Below, in pieces: positions 45,801 to 57,417 of a DNA stretch of 64,000 nt; the stretch's first letter is position 1, and each line of letters begins with the position of its first letter. The position numbers and the translations under genes were made by a program. The notes below the pieces were generated by a model, which saw only the letters and a program-made list of their open reading frames with translations, was not told the origin of the DNA and searched no databases. Location of the stretch: assembly GCF_001570605.1 (NCBI RefSeq), contig NZ_BBXG01000020.1, forward strand, positions 91,156 to 155,155, given 5' to 3'. The stretch is from Herbidospora cretacea. Lineage in GTDB: Bacteria > Actinomycetota > Actinomycetes > Streptosporangiales > Streptosporangiaceae.

Positions 45801-46734
45801 AGCGGATCCTGGGGTCGAGGACGGCGTACAGCAGGTCGACGATGAGGTTGGCGGCGATGAAGATCAGCACCAGTACCGTCACGATGCCGACCACCACCGA
45901 GTTCTCCGACAGGTAGACCGAGTCGAAGAGCTGCCGGCCGATGCCGTTGAGGTTGAAGATGGTCTCGGTGATCACCGCGCCGCTCATCAGGGTGCCGAGG
46001 TCGGCGCCGAGATAGGTGACCAGCGGGATCAGCGAGTTGCGCAGGGCGTGTCTGCCCAGGACTCTTCGCCGGGGCATGCCCTTGGCGATCGCCGTCCGGA
46101 CGTAGTCGGCGCGCAGTGTCTCCATCAGGCTGGTGCGCGTCAGCCGCGTCAGGTACGCGATCGACGTCCCGGCCAGCACCAGGCCCGGCAGCAGGTAGCT
46201 GCGCCAGCCCTCAGACGTGCCCGCGACGGGGAAGAAGTCGATGCCCGTGGAGGTCTTGAGCTGCACGCCCAGCAGAAGCTGGAGCACGAAGCCGCTGACC
46301 AGCGTCGGGACCGACACCAGCAGGAGCGTGAAGGCCAGGATCGCGGTGTCGGCGGCCTTGCCGCGGCGCAGCGCGGCGATCAGGCCGAGGCCGATGCCGA
46401 CGATCGCCTCGATGACCAGGGCCATGAGGGCCAGGTTGAGGGTGACCTGGAACTTGCCTTCGAAAATGGTGGACACCGGCAGGCCGCGGAAGGTCATTCC
46501 GAAGTCTCCGGTGAAGATGCCCTGCACGTAGTAGCCGTACTGGACGATCAGAGGGTCATCTAGGTGGAACATCTCGCGCATCGTGGCCCGGAACACCGGG
46601 TCGACCGCCCGGTCGCCGGCGAGGGCCTGGATGGGGTCGCCCGGCAGGGCGTAGACGAGCGCGAAGATGAGAAACGTGGTGCCAAGCAGCACAGGGATCG
46701 CCTGAAGCAGGCGCCTGACGACATAGCGGCCCAT
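45793..46734 (-). CDS. oppB: Oligopeptide ABC transporter permease OppB
   Basis: The 313-residue permease begins MGRYVVRRLLQAIPVLLGTTFLIF, the standard OppB/DppB N-terminus, and has the EAA loop TAIAKGMPRRRVLGRHALRNSLIPL. It starts about 115 bp after the binding-protein gene; the gap contains two strong hairpins. Confidence 0.95.
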   Translation of the reverse strand: MGRYVVRRLLQAIPVLLGTTFLIFALVYALPGDPIQALAGDRAVDPVFRATMREMFHLDDPLIVQYGYYVQGIFTGDFGMTFRGLPVSTIFEGKFQVTLNLALMALVIEAIVGIGLGLIAALRRGKAADTAILAFTLLLVSVPTLVSGFVLQLLLGVQLKTSTGIDFFPVAGTSEGWRSYLLPGLVLAGTSIAYLTRLTRTSLMETLRADYVRTAIAKGMPRRRVLGRHALRNSLIPLVTYLGADLGTLMSGAVITETIFNLNGIGRQLFDSVYLSENSVVVGIVTVLVLIFIAANLIVDLLYAVLDPRIRYE

Positions 46735-46756
46735 TCGGTCTCCCGATCATGACGAA

Positions 46757-46837
46757 GGGCAGCCCCACTGCAACCAATCGGGCTGCCCCAAGAGTGAGGG
46801 TCCATCCCGGGCGGCTCAAGGGGTCGGGCCGCCCGGG
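46757..46837 (-). terminator. Tandem hairpins between oppA and oppB (attenuator)
   Basis: GGGCAGCCC/GGGCTGCCC (46757-46788) and CCCGGGCGGC/GCCGCCCGGG (46806-46837) are two stable stems in the gap after oppA. They lack long T-runs, so partial termination or mRNA stabilisation of oppA, giving excess binding protein, is likely. Confidence 0.7.
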
Positions 46838-46849
46838 TTGGATGCCGTC

Positions 46850-48517
46850 TTAGGCCTTCTCGACGTTGACGAGCTCGATGCGCTCGAACGGGTCGATCTT
46901 GACGTTCTTGACGTGAGGCGAGATGGCTGCGTTCGTCTGGTAGAAGTACACCGGGATGTAGGGCAGTTCCTTCAGCAGGATGTCGTCGGCGGCCTGGTAG
47001 GCGGCGATGCCCTCCTCGACCGTGGGAGCCGAGTCACCCTTCTTGATCAGCTCTTCGAACTCCTTGTTGTTGAAGCCCGAGTAGTTGGAGCTGGCGCTCG
47101 CCGCGAAGATCGGCTTGAGGTAGTTCTCGGGCGACGGGTAGTCCATGATCCAGGCCATCCGGAAGAGGCCCTTCCACTTGTCGTCACCCAGGTCGTCGAG
47201 GATGGTGGCGAACTTCTCGACCGGCTTCGGCTCGACGGTGGCGCCGAGGTTGGTGCGGAGGTTGTTCGCGACGGCCTCGATCCACTCCTTGTGGCCACCG
47301 TCGGCGTTGTAGCCCAGCTCGATCGCGCCGGCGGAGGCGCCGCCGTTGGAGTCCCACAGCTCCTTGGCCTTCACCGGGTCGTAGGTGCAGGCCTCGCCGC
47401 AGGCGCCCTGACGGTAACCGGCGACGACGGGGGAGATGAAGTCGTCGGCCGGCACACGGGTGCCGGAGAAGACCTGCTCGGTGATGGTCTTGCGGTCGAT
47501 GGCCATCGAGATGGCCTTGCGCAGCTCGGCCTTCTTGGCGTAGTCGGCGCCGACCTTCGTCGGGAAGCCGAGGTAGCCGATGCCCGAGGAGGGCTGCTCG
47601 ATGTAGCGGTCGCCCAGCTCGGCCTTCGCGGAGGCGATGACCTCGGCGGGGAGCTGGTCCATGATGTCGAGGTTGCCGGCCTGCAGGTCGCGGTACGCGG
47701 TGTTCAGGTCGGTGTAGATCTTGAAGTCGACGGCCTCGATCTTGGCCTTGGCCTCGGCGTAGTCGTCGTTGCGCACCATCGAGATGGTGGTGTCGACGCC
47801 GCGCTTCCAGGGCTTGGCCATCTTGAAGGGGCCGTTGCCGATGGGCGACTCGCCGTAGGCGGCGGTGACCTTGCCGTCGGGGCCGAAGGCGGCCTTGGGC
47901 ATCGGGTAGAAGGCGGTGTAACCCAGCATCGTCGGGAAGCCCGAGAAGGGGTTGGCCAGCTGGACCGTGAAGGTCAGCGGGTCGACGACCTTCAGACCGG
48001 AGAGAGTGGTCGCGGTGGCCGCGGGGGCCGCCTGCGGGCCGTCGCCGTCAGGGTCGGCCGGGTTCATCTCGGCGTAGCCGGCGATCGAACCCATGAAGTA
48101 GTTGGCCTCGTACGCGTTGGCGCCGTTGGCGGTGTAGTTCCAGGAGTCCACGAAGCTCTGGGCGTCGACGGGGGTGCCGTCGTGGAACTTGTAGCCGTCC
48201 TTGAGCTTGATCGTCCAGTTGGTCTGGTCTTCCGACGTGATGGACTCGGCGATCTGGTTGATCGGCTTCTTGTCCGCGTCGTAGTTCACCAGGCCGATGA
48301 ACAGGGCGTTGAGCACTTCCGCGCCGCTGGTCTCCGCGGTGTTGCCGGGGACGAGCTCGTGCTGCGGCTCTGCGATCTCAACGGTGACCGGTGCCGCGGC
48401 GGCACCAGCGCCACCCGTGGCAGGGTCGGTGGCCTCGCCGCCGCCGCCACAGGCGGCCACGGCGAGCGCCAGCACGGCCGTGCCGGCGATGATCTGTGCG
48501 CCCTTGAGTACGCGCAT
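46850..48517 (-). CDS. oppA: Oligopeptide ABC transporter substrate-binding lipoprotein OppA
   Basis: The 555-residue SBP_bac_5 protein has a lipoprotein signal with lipobox LAVAACGG, then the family core (FHDGTPVDAQSFVDSWNY, IAGYAEMNPADPD, PFKMAKPWKRGVDTTI, DYPSPENYLKPIF). It captures peptides outside the membrane and hands them to OppB/C. ATG 48517 has GGAGG at about 11-12 bases; the longer frame to 48661 is unsupported. It leads the five-gene operon oppA-B-C-D-F. Confidence 0.94.
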   Translation of the reverse strand: MRVLKGAQIIAGTAVLALAVAACGGGGEATDPATGGAGAAAAPVTVEIAEPQHELVPGNTAETSGAEVLNALFIGLVNYDADKKPINQIAESITSEDQTNWTIKLKDGYKFHDGTPVDAQSFVDSWNYTANGANAYEANYFMGSIAGYAEMNPADPDGDGPQAAPAATATTLSGLKVVDPLTFTVQLANPFSGFPTMLGYTAFYPMPKAAFGPDGKVTAAYGESPIGNGPFKMAKPWKRGVDTTISMVRNDDYAEAKAKIEAVDFKIYTDLNTAYRDLQAGNLDIMDQLPAEVIASAKAELGDRYIEQPSSGIGYLGFPTKVGADYAKKAELRKAISMAIDRKTITEQVFSGTRVPADDFISPVVAGYRQGACGEACTYDPVKAKELWDSNGGASAGAIELGYNADGGHKEWIEAVANNLRTNLGATVEPKPVEKFATILDDLGDDKWKGLFRMAWIMDYPSPENYLKPIFAASASSNYSGFNNKEFEELIKKGDSAPTVEEGIAAYQAADDILLKELPYIPVYFYQTNAAISPHVKNVKIDPFERIELVNVEKA

Positions 48518-48979
48518 AGTGAGTAGATCCTCCCTCAAAGGATGGGCGTTGGCGCTGAGCTGCGATATGACCAGGTCGGCACCCCCGCTGTCCCTTGTGG
48601 GGACCCCGGATTTGCAGACACGGTCAAACGAGCTGACGCCCTGCCAGTCGTCCGCGAGCATCCCTCACCACACACCGCAGTGTTGTCTCTGCTGCGTTGC
48701 AGTTCGGTCACACGTGCGTCAGTCGGGCGTCACACGCATACCAAGAAGGTCGCCGCAAACCTCTCAACCTGGTTTAAAGACCCCATAAAGGTACACATGT
48801 CTCGACGCTGGTGGTGCCACGGTACGGCCTTTGCGGGACTGAACGTGGCGTTGTCCCCATATCAGGACCTGGTGGGCTACCTTTGACCAAGCCGTGGCAG
48901 CCCGCCGCCGGCGGCCTCACCCGACCTCGCGAGGAGCCTACGCATGACCATCGCAGGCGCCTCGTTCATCTGCATCCAA
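48518..48979. other. Intergenic region between oppA and the exporter operon
   Basis: About 460 bp without a convincing gene separates two divergent operons. It should hold the oppA promoter and leader on the minus strand; the region is moderately AT-richer. I see no specific operator or riboswitch. Confidence 0.4.
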
Positions 48980-48985
48980 TAGAGT
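48980..48985 (+). promoter_or_regulatory. -10 box of a leaderless transcript
   Basis: TAGAGT lies seven bases before the ATG at 48993, with no ribosome binding site in between. Confidence 0.55.
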
Positions 48986-48992
48986 CCTTGCC

Positions 48993-49904
48993 ATGAGCCA
49001 GCCGGATTCCGCCGTCGCGGACGCGCAGGGCGGCGCAGCGACGGAATCGCTGGCCGCGCTCGCCAAACGCCACGGTCTCCGTCGCGCGATCGCCCGCCCG
49101 AGCCTGCCCTACTACGTCGGTCAGCTCTGGGCCCGTCGGCATTTCGTGCTCAAGTACGCGACGTCACGCAACGTCTCCAAATACAGCCAGTCGATGCTGG
49201 GCCAGCTCTGGCAGCTCCTGACCCCGCTTCTGAACGCGGGCGTCTACTACCTGATGTTCGGCGTGATCCTCGATCAGAAGAAGGACATCGGCAACTACAC
49301 GGCCTTCCTGATCACCGGCGTCTTCATCTTCACCTTCACCCAGCGGACGGTGAGCGGCGGCGCCAAGTCGATCTCGAACAACCTGTCGCTGATCCGGGCG
49401 CTCCACTTCCCCCGGGCCGCGCTGCCGCTGGCCTACGCGGTGCAGGAACTCCAGCAGCTCATGTGGTCGATGCTGGTCCTCATCGGGATCGTCATCCTCA
49501 CCGGCGAGCCGGTCACCACCATGTGGCTGTTCATCCCGATCGCGCTGCTGCTCCAGCTCACCTTCAACATCGGGGCGAGCCTGTTCATGGCCCGCGTGGG
49601 CGCCTTCGCCCGCGACATGAACCAGTTGCTCCCGTTCATCATGCGGACCTGGCTCTACGCCTCCGGCGTCTTCTTCAGCATCCCCGACCGGGTCGCCGAC
49701 CTGCCGGAGTCCCTGGCGTTCGTGCAGTACATCATGGAGCTCAACCCGGCCGCCGCGTACATCGAACTCATGCGCGACCTGCTGATCTATGACCACCCCG
49801 CACCGCAATGGGCCTGGACCACTGCCATATTCTGGGCCGTGTTCGCCCTTGTCATCGGATTCTGGTACTTCTGGCGCGCCGAGGAGAGGTACGGACGTGG
49901 CTGA
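48993..49904 (+). CDS. ABC-2 type exporter permease (Wzm/TagG-like)
   Basis: The 303-residue permease has the ABC-2 fold with about six helices: SMLGQLWQLLTPLLNAGVYYLMFGVIL, NYTAFLITGVFIFTFTQRT, LMWSMLVLIGIVIL and the C-terminal re-entrant ELNPAAAYIELMRDLLI. This pattern is typical for exporters of cell-surface polysaccharides or teichoic-acid-like polymers. It overlaps the ATPase gene by 8 bp. No glycan biosynthesis genes are nearby, so the cargo is unknown. Confidence 0.92.
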   Translation: MSQPDSAVADAQGGAATESLAALAKRHGLRRAIARPSLPYYVGQLWARRHFVLKYATSRNVSKYSQSMLGQLWQLLTPLLNAGVYYLMFGVILDQKKDIGNYTAFLITGVFIFTFTQRTVSGGAKSISNNLSLIRALHFPRAALPLAYAVQELQQLMWSMLVLIGIVILTGEPVTTMWLFIPIALLLQLTFNIGASLFMARVGAFARDMNQLLPFIMRTWLYASGVFFSIPDRVADLPESLAFVQYIMELNPAAAYIELMRDLLIYDHPAPQWAWTTAIFWAVFALVIGFWYFWRAEERYGRG

Positions 49905-50727
49905 GGCGAAGCCGATGGCGATGGAAAGGGTGTGGCCGTTGACCGCCGAAGAGCAGGAGGCACGCACCAAGTCGTCCGCCACCGGCACCCCGACCGTCAT
50001 CGTCGACGACCTCAACATCATCTACAAGGTCTGGGGCGCCGCCTCCGAGGAGGAGAAGGGCAACGCCGCCACGGCCCTGCTGCGGCTGCTGCGGCGTCAG
50101 GGCCGCCCCCAGATGCGCGAGGTCCACGCCGTGAAGGGTGTCTCGTTCGTGGCCCGCCACGGCGACGCGATCGGCATCATCGGCCGCAACGGCTCGGGCA
50201 AGTCGACCCTGCTGCGCGCCATCGCGGGCCTGCTCCCGCCGGCCTCGGGCGCCGTCTACACCGACGGCCAGCCCTCGCTCCTGGGCGTGAACGCCGCCCT
50301 GATGAAGGAGCTCACCGGCGAGCGCAACATCACCCTCGGGTGCTACGCGATGGGCATGACCCCCGCCGAGGTCCGCGCCAAGTACGACGAGATCGTCGAC
50401 TTTTCGGGCATCGGGGAGTTCGTCCAGTTCCCCATGTCCACCTACTCGTCCGGCATGGGCGCCCGGCTCCGGTTCGCCATCGCGTCGGCCAAGGTCCACG
50501 ACGTGCTGCTGATCGACGAGGCGCTGGCCACCGGCGACCGCGAGTTCCGCAAGCGCTCCCAGAAGCGCATCATGCAGATGCGCGAGTCGGCCGGCACCGT
50601 CTTCCTGGTCGCCCACAACCTCGACGTCATCGAGGAGACCTGCAACCGGGTCATCTGGCTCCACAAGGGCAAGATCAAGATGGACGGCGACCCGGCCGAG
50701 GTGATCAGCGCCTACAACAAGGCGTGA
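49897..50727 (+). CDS. ABC exporter ATP-binding protein (Wzt/TagH-like)
   Basis: The 276-residue ATPase has Walker A GRNGSGKST, a Wzt-like signature TYSSGMGARLRFAIASA, Walker B VLLIDEALATGD and H-loop LVAHNLDVIEE. The SSGM signature and the long N-terminal segment (YKVWGAASEEEK) are features of polysaccharide exporters. GTG 49897 has GAGAGG upstream and overlaps the permease stop. Confidence 0.93.
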   Translation: MAEAKPMAMERVWPLTAEEQEARTKSSATGTPTVIVDDLNIIYKVWGAASEEEKGNAATALLRLLRRQGRPQMREVHAVKGVSFVARHGDAIGIIGRNGSGKSTLLRAIAGLLPPASGAVYTDGQPSLLGVNAALMKELTGERNITLGCYAMGMTPAEVRAKYDEIVDFSGIGEFVQFPMSTYSSGMGARLRFAIASAKVHDVLLIDEALATGDREFRKRSQKRIMQMRESAGTVFLVAHNLDVIEETCNRVIWLHKGKIKMDGDPAEVISAYNKA

Positions 50728-50783
50728 GTGGTAGAGGATGGGCCGATAGGAAGATCACGACCCATCCCGAGCGGAGAGCGGCC

Positions 50784-51320
50784 ATGCCGACGCCACCACC
50801 GATTCCCTACGACCACCTGCCGGAGGTCCCGGCGCTGACCGTCGAGACCTCCGGGCTGTCCGACGGCCAGACCATGTCGACCCGCCACGTCTTCAACGAC
50901 TGGGGCTTCTCCGGCGAGAACGTCTCCCCGGCCCTGTCCTGGTCGGGCGCCCCCGAGGGCACGCTGAGCTACGCGGTCACCTGTTTCGACCCCGACGCCC
51001 CCACCGGCAGCGGCTTCTGGCACTGGCTCCTGTTCGACATCCCGGCCTCGGTCACCGAGCTCCCCGAGGGCGCCGGCAACGGCCCCGGCTTCGCCGGGCT
51101 GCCCGAGGGCGCGAGCCACGCCAGGAACGACTACGGCACCAAGGAGTACGGCGGCGCCGCCCCGCCTCCCGGCTGGCCGCACCGCTACCTGTTCGCCGTC
51201 CACGCCCTCGACGTGGACAAGCTCGGCGTCGACCCCGACGCCAACCCGGCCGTGATCGGCTTCAACATCACCGCCCACACCCTCGCGCGCGGATTCGTCG
51301 CACCCGTGTACGAAAGCTGA
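50784..51320 (+). CDS. YbhB/YbcL-family PEBP-like protein
   Basis: The 178-residue protein contains the PEBP signature SPALSWSGAPEGTLSYAVTCFDPDAPTGSGFWHWLLFDIPASV and the C-terminal PHRYLFAVHALDVDKL. The bacterial members bind anionic or phospho-ligands, but their role is unknown. ATG 50784 has GGAG eight bases upstream. It follows the exporter ATPase by 56 bp, perhaps in the same transcript. Confidence 0.92.
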   Translation: MPTPPPIPYDHLPEVPALTVETSGLSDGQTMSTRHVFNDWGFSGENVSPALSWSGAPEGTLSYAVTCFDPDAPTGSGFWHWLLFDIPASVTELPEGAGNGPGFAGLPEGASHARNDYGTKEYGGAAPPPGWPHRYLFAVHALDVDKLGVDPDANPAVIGFNITAHTLARGFVAPVYES

Positions 51321-51349
51321 TGCCGCTGCGCCCGGTGTTCCACTATGAT

Positions 51350-51365
51350 TCGAACGGGGATTCGA
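51350..51365 (+). promoter_or_regulatory. Putative LexA (SOS) box
   Basis: TCGAAC-GGGG-ATTCGA differs from the actinobacterial SOS box TCGAAC-N4-GTTCGA by one base. It directly follows a TATGAT -10 box (51344-51349), the expected position for LexA repression of the mini-gene at 51398. Confidence 0.6.
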
Positions 51366-51397
51366 TCTAAGGAACGCCGATGCCATGGGAGGGCGGG

Positions 51398-51565
51398 ATG
51401 AGTGAGCTGGTGACGGCCATCGATCATCTGGCCGACGAAGACCCTTCTGAGCTTTCCCCTGCCCTGCTCACCGAGCAGCTCATCGAACTGCACTGGCAGA
51501 TGGCCAGATTGCAGGCACAGATCGCCCGGCGCACCTCGGTGCGTCCCTGGGCCTCCAACAACTGA
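51398..51565 (+). CDS. 55-residue protein, possible N-terminal remnant of a DUF222/HNH protein
   Basis: The product MSELVTAIDHLADEDPSELS continues ALLTEQLIELHWQMARLQAQ and ends in ARRTSVRPWASNN. The helical start resembles the N-terminus of DUF222-HNH endonucleases, which in actinomycetes are often preceded by SOS-like boxes, but the rest is missing. ATG 51398 has GGAGG at good spacing; an ATG at 51380 is also in frame. A perfect terminator follows at once, so it is transcribed as a unit. It may be a genuine small helical protein rather than a remnant. Confidence 0.6.
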   Translation: MSELVTAIDHLADEDPSELSPALLTEQLIELHWQMARLQAQIARRTSVRPWASNN

Positions 51566-51602
51566 AAAACGGCCGGTGCCCGATCAGGGCACCGGCCGTT
51601 TT
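51566..51602. terminator. Strong bidirectional terminator
   Basis: AAAACGGCCGGTGCCC pairs perfectly with GGGCACCGGCCGTTTT around GATCA, a 16-bp stem between the mini-gene and the convergent secreted-protein gene. Confidence 0.95.
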
Positions 51603-51657
51603 CCGTGTCAGATGAGCGGAAACGTTGACTTGGCCACGCCAACGTGTCCGTGGGGAA

Positions 51658-52092
51658 CTACCTGCGCGTACCGGCGACGATGTTGTTGACGGCGTTCGAC
51701 AGGCCCTGGGCGGCCAGGCCGACCTGGGTGGCCGAACCGGTCAGGTTCTTGGCGGCGCCGCTGAGCTGGTCGGCGGTGCCGGTGATCTCGCCGGTCGCGC
51801 CGGTGACGGCCGACAGCGCCGGCTTGAGCTCGCCCGAGACGTCGTTGGGCGTGGCGGTCATGGGGACGACCTGCACGCGCTCGCTCCAGCTCGCGGCCGG
51901 GGCGGCCGGGGCGGCGGGCGCCGCGGGCGCGACACCGGGGACGGCGCCCGCGAGGCCGGTGAGCTGTCCGCCGATCGGCAGCGTGTCGAGCAGGTCGGAG
52001 ATCGGGTCGCTCGCGGCCTGGGCGGGCGCGGCGAACATCGCTGCGACACCGAAGGTCGCGACGACGATGGCTGCCTTGATCATTCGCTTCAT
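51658..52092 (-). CDS. Small secreted Ala/Gly-rich protein
   Basis: The 144-residue product has a signal peptide (MKRMIKAAIVVATFGVAAMF, cleavage near APAQAAS), the segment DPISDLLDTLPIGGQLTGLA, a Pro/Ala linker (GVAPAAPAAPAAPAASW) and an amphipathic Thr/Gly/Ala-rich C-terminus. GGAGG seven bases before ATG 52092 supports the start. It resembles the secreted protein at 42423 in its VTNLL/SDLL plus TGL pattern but not in cysteines. Function is unknown. Confidence 0.78.
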   Translation of the reverse strand: MKRMIKAAIVVATFGVAAMFAAPAQAASDPISDLLDTLPIGGQLTGLAGAVPGVAPAAPAAPAAPAASWSERVQVVPMTATPNDVSGELKPALSAVTGATGEITGTADQLSGAAKNLTGSATQVGLAAQGLSNAVNNIVAGTRR

Positions 52093-52360
52093 GTAAATGC
52101 CTCCTGAGTCCCGTCCCAGGTCAGGGAACGGGAACCGAGAACCCCCGCGTAACCGGCGCGGGTTCGCGCCGGCCGATTGGCTAGGCCGAATTTCTATCAC
52201 CACGAGAAACGGCCCGGTGACCGGGAGTCACAACGCCGGCGGGCTGGAGGGTGCCCGACTTGGCGGCACATGCTGCGAATTCACATCCGGCCCGGGAGAA
52301 AGGCACGGTAAACGCGGCGCCCGGGCCGGGAGGAATTGTTTTCCGTCCCTTGGGATGGGG

Positions 52361-53674
<1,314 letters not shown>

Positions 53675-53843
53675 TCGGCCTTCCCTTCTCGGTAGAAATT
53701 CCGATCTCGTGTAAACCAAGGAGGCCTGTCAGGCGTCTGGGGACCTCTATACCGGTATCGGGCCGTCCCGACAGCCGAATCCACGATTTGGTAAAGGCCG
53801 AAGTCAGAGATCTTGACCTCTCGCGACATATCTCGAATCGGGG

Positions 53844-53849
53844 TAGTCT
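53844..53849 (+). promoter_or_regulatory. -10 box of a leaderless transcript
   Basis: TAGTCT lies seven bases before the GTG at 53857. Confidence 0.6.
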
Positions 53850-53856
53850 GGACGTC

Positions 53857-54420
53857 GTGACGATAGAAGACCCAGGTCAGCGCGCATCCGACGCCGACCG
53901 CGACCGGGTCGCGGCGGTCATCGCCGAGGGCCTGGCGACCGGCCGTCTCACCACGGCAGAACACGCCAACCGCCTGGAAGCGACCTACAGTGCGGTCACC
54001 ATGGGCGAACTGGTCCCGATCACCAAGGACCTCCCCTCGACGGTCACCGGCAGCGCCCCCGCCGACGTCGGCCGCCGGAACATCACCGCCGCCTTCAGCA
54101 AGGTCATCAAGAACGGCCGCTGGGTGCCCGGCCGCCACCTGCGCCTCCAGGCCCGCTTCGGCGCACTGATCATCGACCTGCACCAGGCCGTGCTCCCGGG
54201 CCGCGAGATCACCGTCGACATCAGCGCCGCGTTCAGCAAGGTGATCATCCGGGTGCCCGACAACGCCAACGTCATCGACGACGGCAGCGCCGTCTTCGCC
54301 AAACGGATCGTCTCGGGCGGCGACAGGGACGACGGCCCGGTCATCCGGATCACCGGGAACGCGGCGTTCTCCAAGGTCATCGTGTCCCGGAAGGTCTGGG
54401 ACCCGAATCTGCGCGGCTAG
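53857..54420 (+). CDS. DUF1707 and LiaF-like cell-wall stress domain protein
   Basis: Residues about 8-60 are DUF1707 (RASDADRDRVAAVIAEGLATGRLTTAEHANRLEATYSA). The rest is a beta-solenoid with three repeats of the phrase AFSKVI (TAAFSKVIKNGRW, SAAFSKVIIRVPD, NAAFSKVIVSRKV), as in LiaF/DUF2154 proteins of cell-envelope stress systems. No membrane segment is seen. GTG 53857 follows a TAGTCT box by seven bases. Confidence 0.85.
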   Translation: MTIEDPGQRASDADRDRVAAVIAEGLATGRLTTAEHANRLEATYSAVTMGELVPITKDLPSTVTGSAPADVGRRNITAAFSKVIKNGRWVPGRHLRLQARFGALIIDLHQAVLPGREITVDISAAFSKVIIRVPDNANVIDDGSAVFAKRIVSGGDRDDGPVIRITGNAAFSKVIVSRKVWDPNLRG

Positions 54421-54496
54421 CCGCGAGCCGACGGACGGCGCACCAACCGGGTCCCCCTACCATTCACTGAGATTCCCGGATCGATTGGATGGCGCT

Positions 54497-55531
54497 GTGG
54501 CCGTATCGTCGCCGGTCGCGCTCGACGCCATGGGCGGCGACCACGCGCCAGAACAGATCGTCGCGGGGGCCGTCCAGGCCGTCAGGGAGCTCGGCGTCCC
54601 GGTCGTGCTGGTCGGCCAGCCCCGCGTGCTCCACGAGATCCTGACCCGCCACGGCGCCGCGTCGGAGATCCCCATCGTCCGCGCCGAAGAGGCGATCTCG
54701 ATGGACGAGGGCGCCCTCGCCAGCCTCCGCCGCCCCCGCTCCAGCATCGCCATCGCCTGCCACCTCGTCAGGAAGGGCGACGCGAGCGCGGTCGTCTCGG
54801 CGGGCTCGACGGGCGGCGTGGTCGCCACCGCCAAACTGCGCCTGAAGACCCAGCCGGGCGTGCTCCGCCCCGCCATCGCGGTCGCCCTGCCGACGGTCCC
54901 CCGCCCGACGATCCTGCTCGACGCGGGCGCCAACGCCGACGCCAAGCCCGAGATGCTGGTCCAGTTCGCCCACCTCGGCGTCGCCTACGTCGCCACCGCC
55001 CTCGGCCACGACAACCCGCGCGTCGGCCTGCTGACCATCGGCGCCGAGGCCGAGAAGGGCAACAAGGTCGTCAAACGCGCCCACGAACTGCTGGAGACCG
55101 CCCCCGGCATCAGCTTCGCCGGCAACGTCGAGGGCCACGACCTGCTGTCGGGCCGCGTCGAGGTCATCGTCGCCGACGGCTTCACCGGCAACGTGGCGCT
55201 GAAAACCATGGAAGGCAGCGTCCGCTACGCCTTCGGCCAGCTCCGGCAGGCCGTCGACGGCAGCGCCGTCGCCAGGATCGGCGGCCTGCTCCAGCGCCCC
55301 CGCCTGCGCGGGCTCTACGAACGCCTCGACCCGGAAGCCCATGGTGGAGCGGTCCTGCTCGGCCTCAACGGCTGCGTCGTGATCGCCCACGGTTCCTCGC
55401 GCGCCAAGGGCGTCGCGGCGGCGTGCGAACTGGCCGCCAGGCTGGCCGCGGAAGGGGTCGTGGGCAAGGTCGGCGAACGCATCGCGGCCATCCCCCGCTC
55501 CCACCGGTTGTGGTTCTCCGACCGGCGTTAA
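54497..55531 (+). CDS. plsX: Phosphate acyltransferase PlsX
   Basis: PlsX makes acyl-phosphate from acyl-ACP for phospholipid synthesis at the membrane. The 344-residue protein has VALDAMGGDHAPEQIV, the SAGSTGGVVATAKL motif, LLDAGANADAKPEML, GNVEGHDLLSG and VADGFTGNVALKTMEG, all family hallmarks. It is not next to acpP, rpmF or rnc as in many bacteria, but between DUF1707 and argS. GTG 54497 is used; TTG 54485 is in frame. Confidence 0.93.
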   Translation: MAVSSPVALDAMGGDHAPEQIVAGAVQAVRELGVPVVLVGQPRVLHEILTRHGAASEIPIVRAEEAISMDEGALASLRRPRSSIAIACHLVRKGDASAVVSAGSTGGVVATAKLRLKTQPGVLRPAIAVALPTVPRPTILLDAGANADAKPEMLVQFAHLGVAYVATALGHDNPRVGLLTIGAEAEKGNKVVKRAHELLETAPGISFAGNVEGHDLLSGRVEVIVADGFTGNVALKTMEGSVRYAFGQLRQAVDGSAVARIGGLLQRPRLRGLYERLDPEAHGGAVLLGLNGCVVIAHGSSRAKGVAAACELAARLAAEGVVGKVGERIAAIPRSHRLWFSDRR

Positions 55532-55560
55532 CCCTGGCGACGGCGGGGGTTTCGCGTCGC

Positions 55561-55566
55561 TAGGCT
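55561..55566 (+). promoter_or_regulatory. -10 box of a leaderless argS transcript
   Basis: TAGGCT lies six bases before the ATG at 55573, without a ribosome binding site. Confidence 0.6.
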
Positions 55567-55572
55567 TGGTGT

Positions 55573-57297
<1,725 letters not shown>

Positions 57298-57417
57298 TGT
57301 CCACAGATCGGCGCGCCTGAAGACACGAACAGGTCACGGGCGTCTAGTGTGGGCGCGGTCAAGGGAGCGTCTGCGGAACGCAAAGCAGACGTCCGCCTGC
57401 CCTGGGGGAGTCAGCGC

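Noticed and set aside
49000..51320. Cell-wall glycopolymer biosynthesis cluster
   Set aside because: Only the exporter pair is present; no glycosyltransferase or sugar-nucleotide genes adjoin it.
52093..52360. Cyclic di-AMP (ydaO) riboswitch ahead of the secreted protein
   Set aside because: The leader is structured and GC-rich, but I could not match the conserved ydaO segments.
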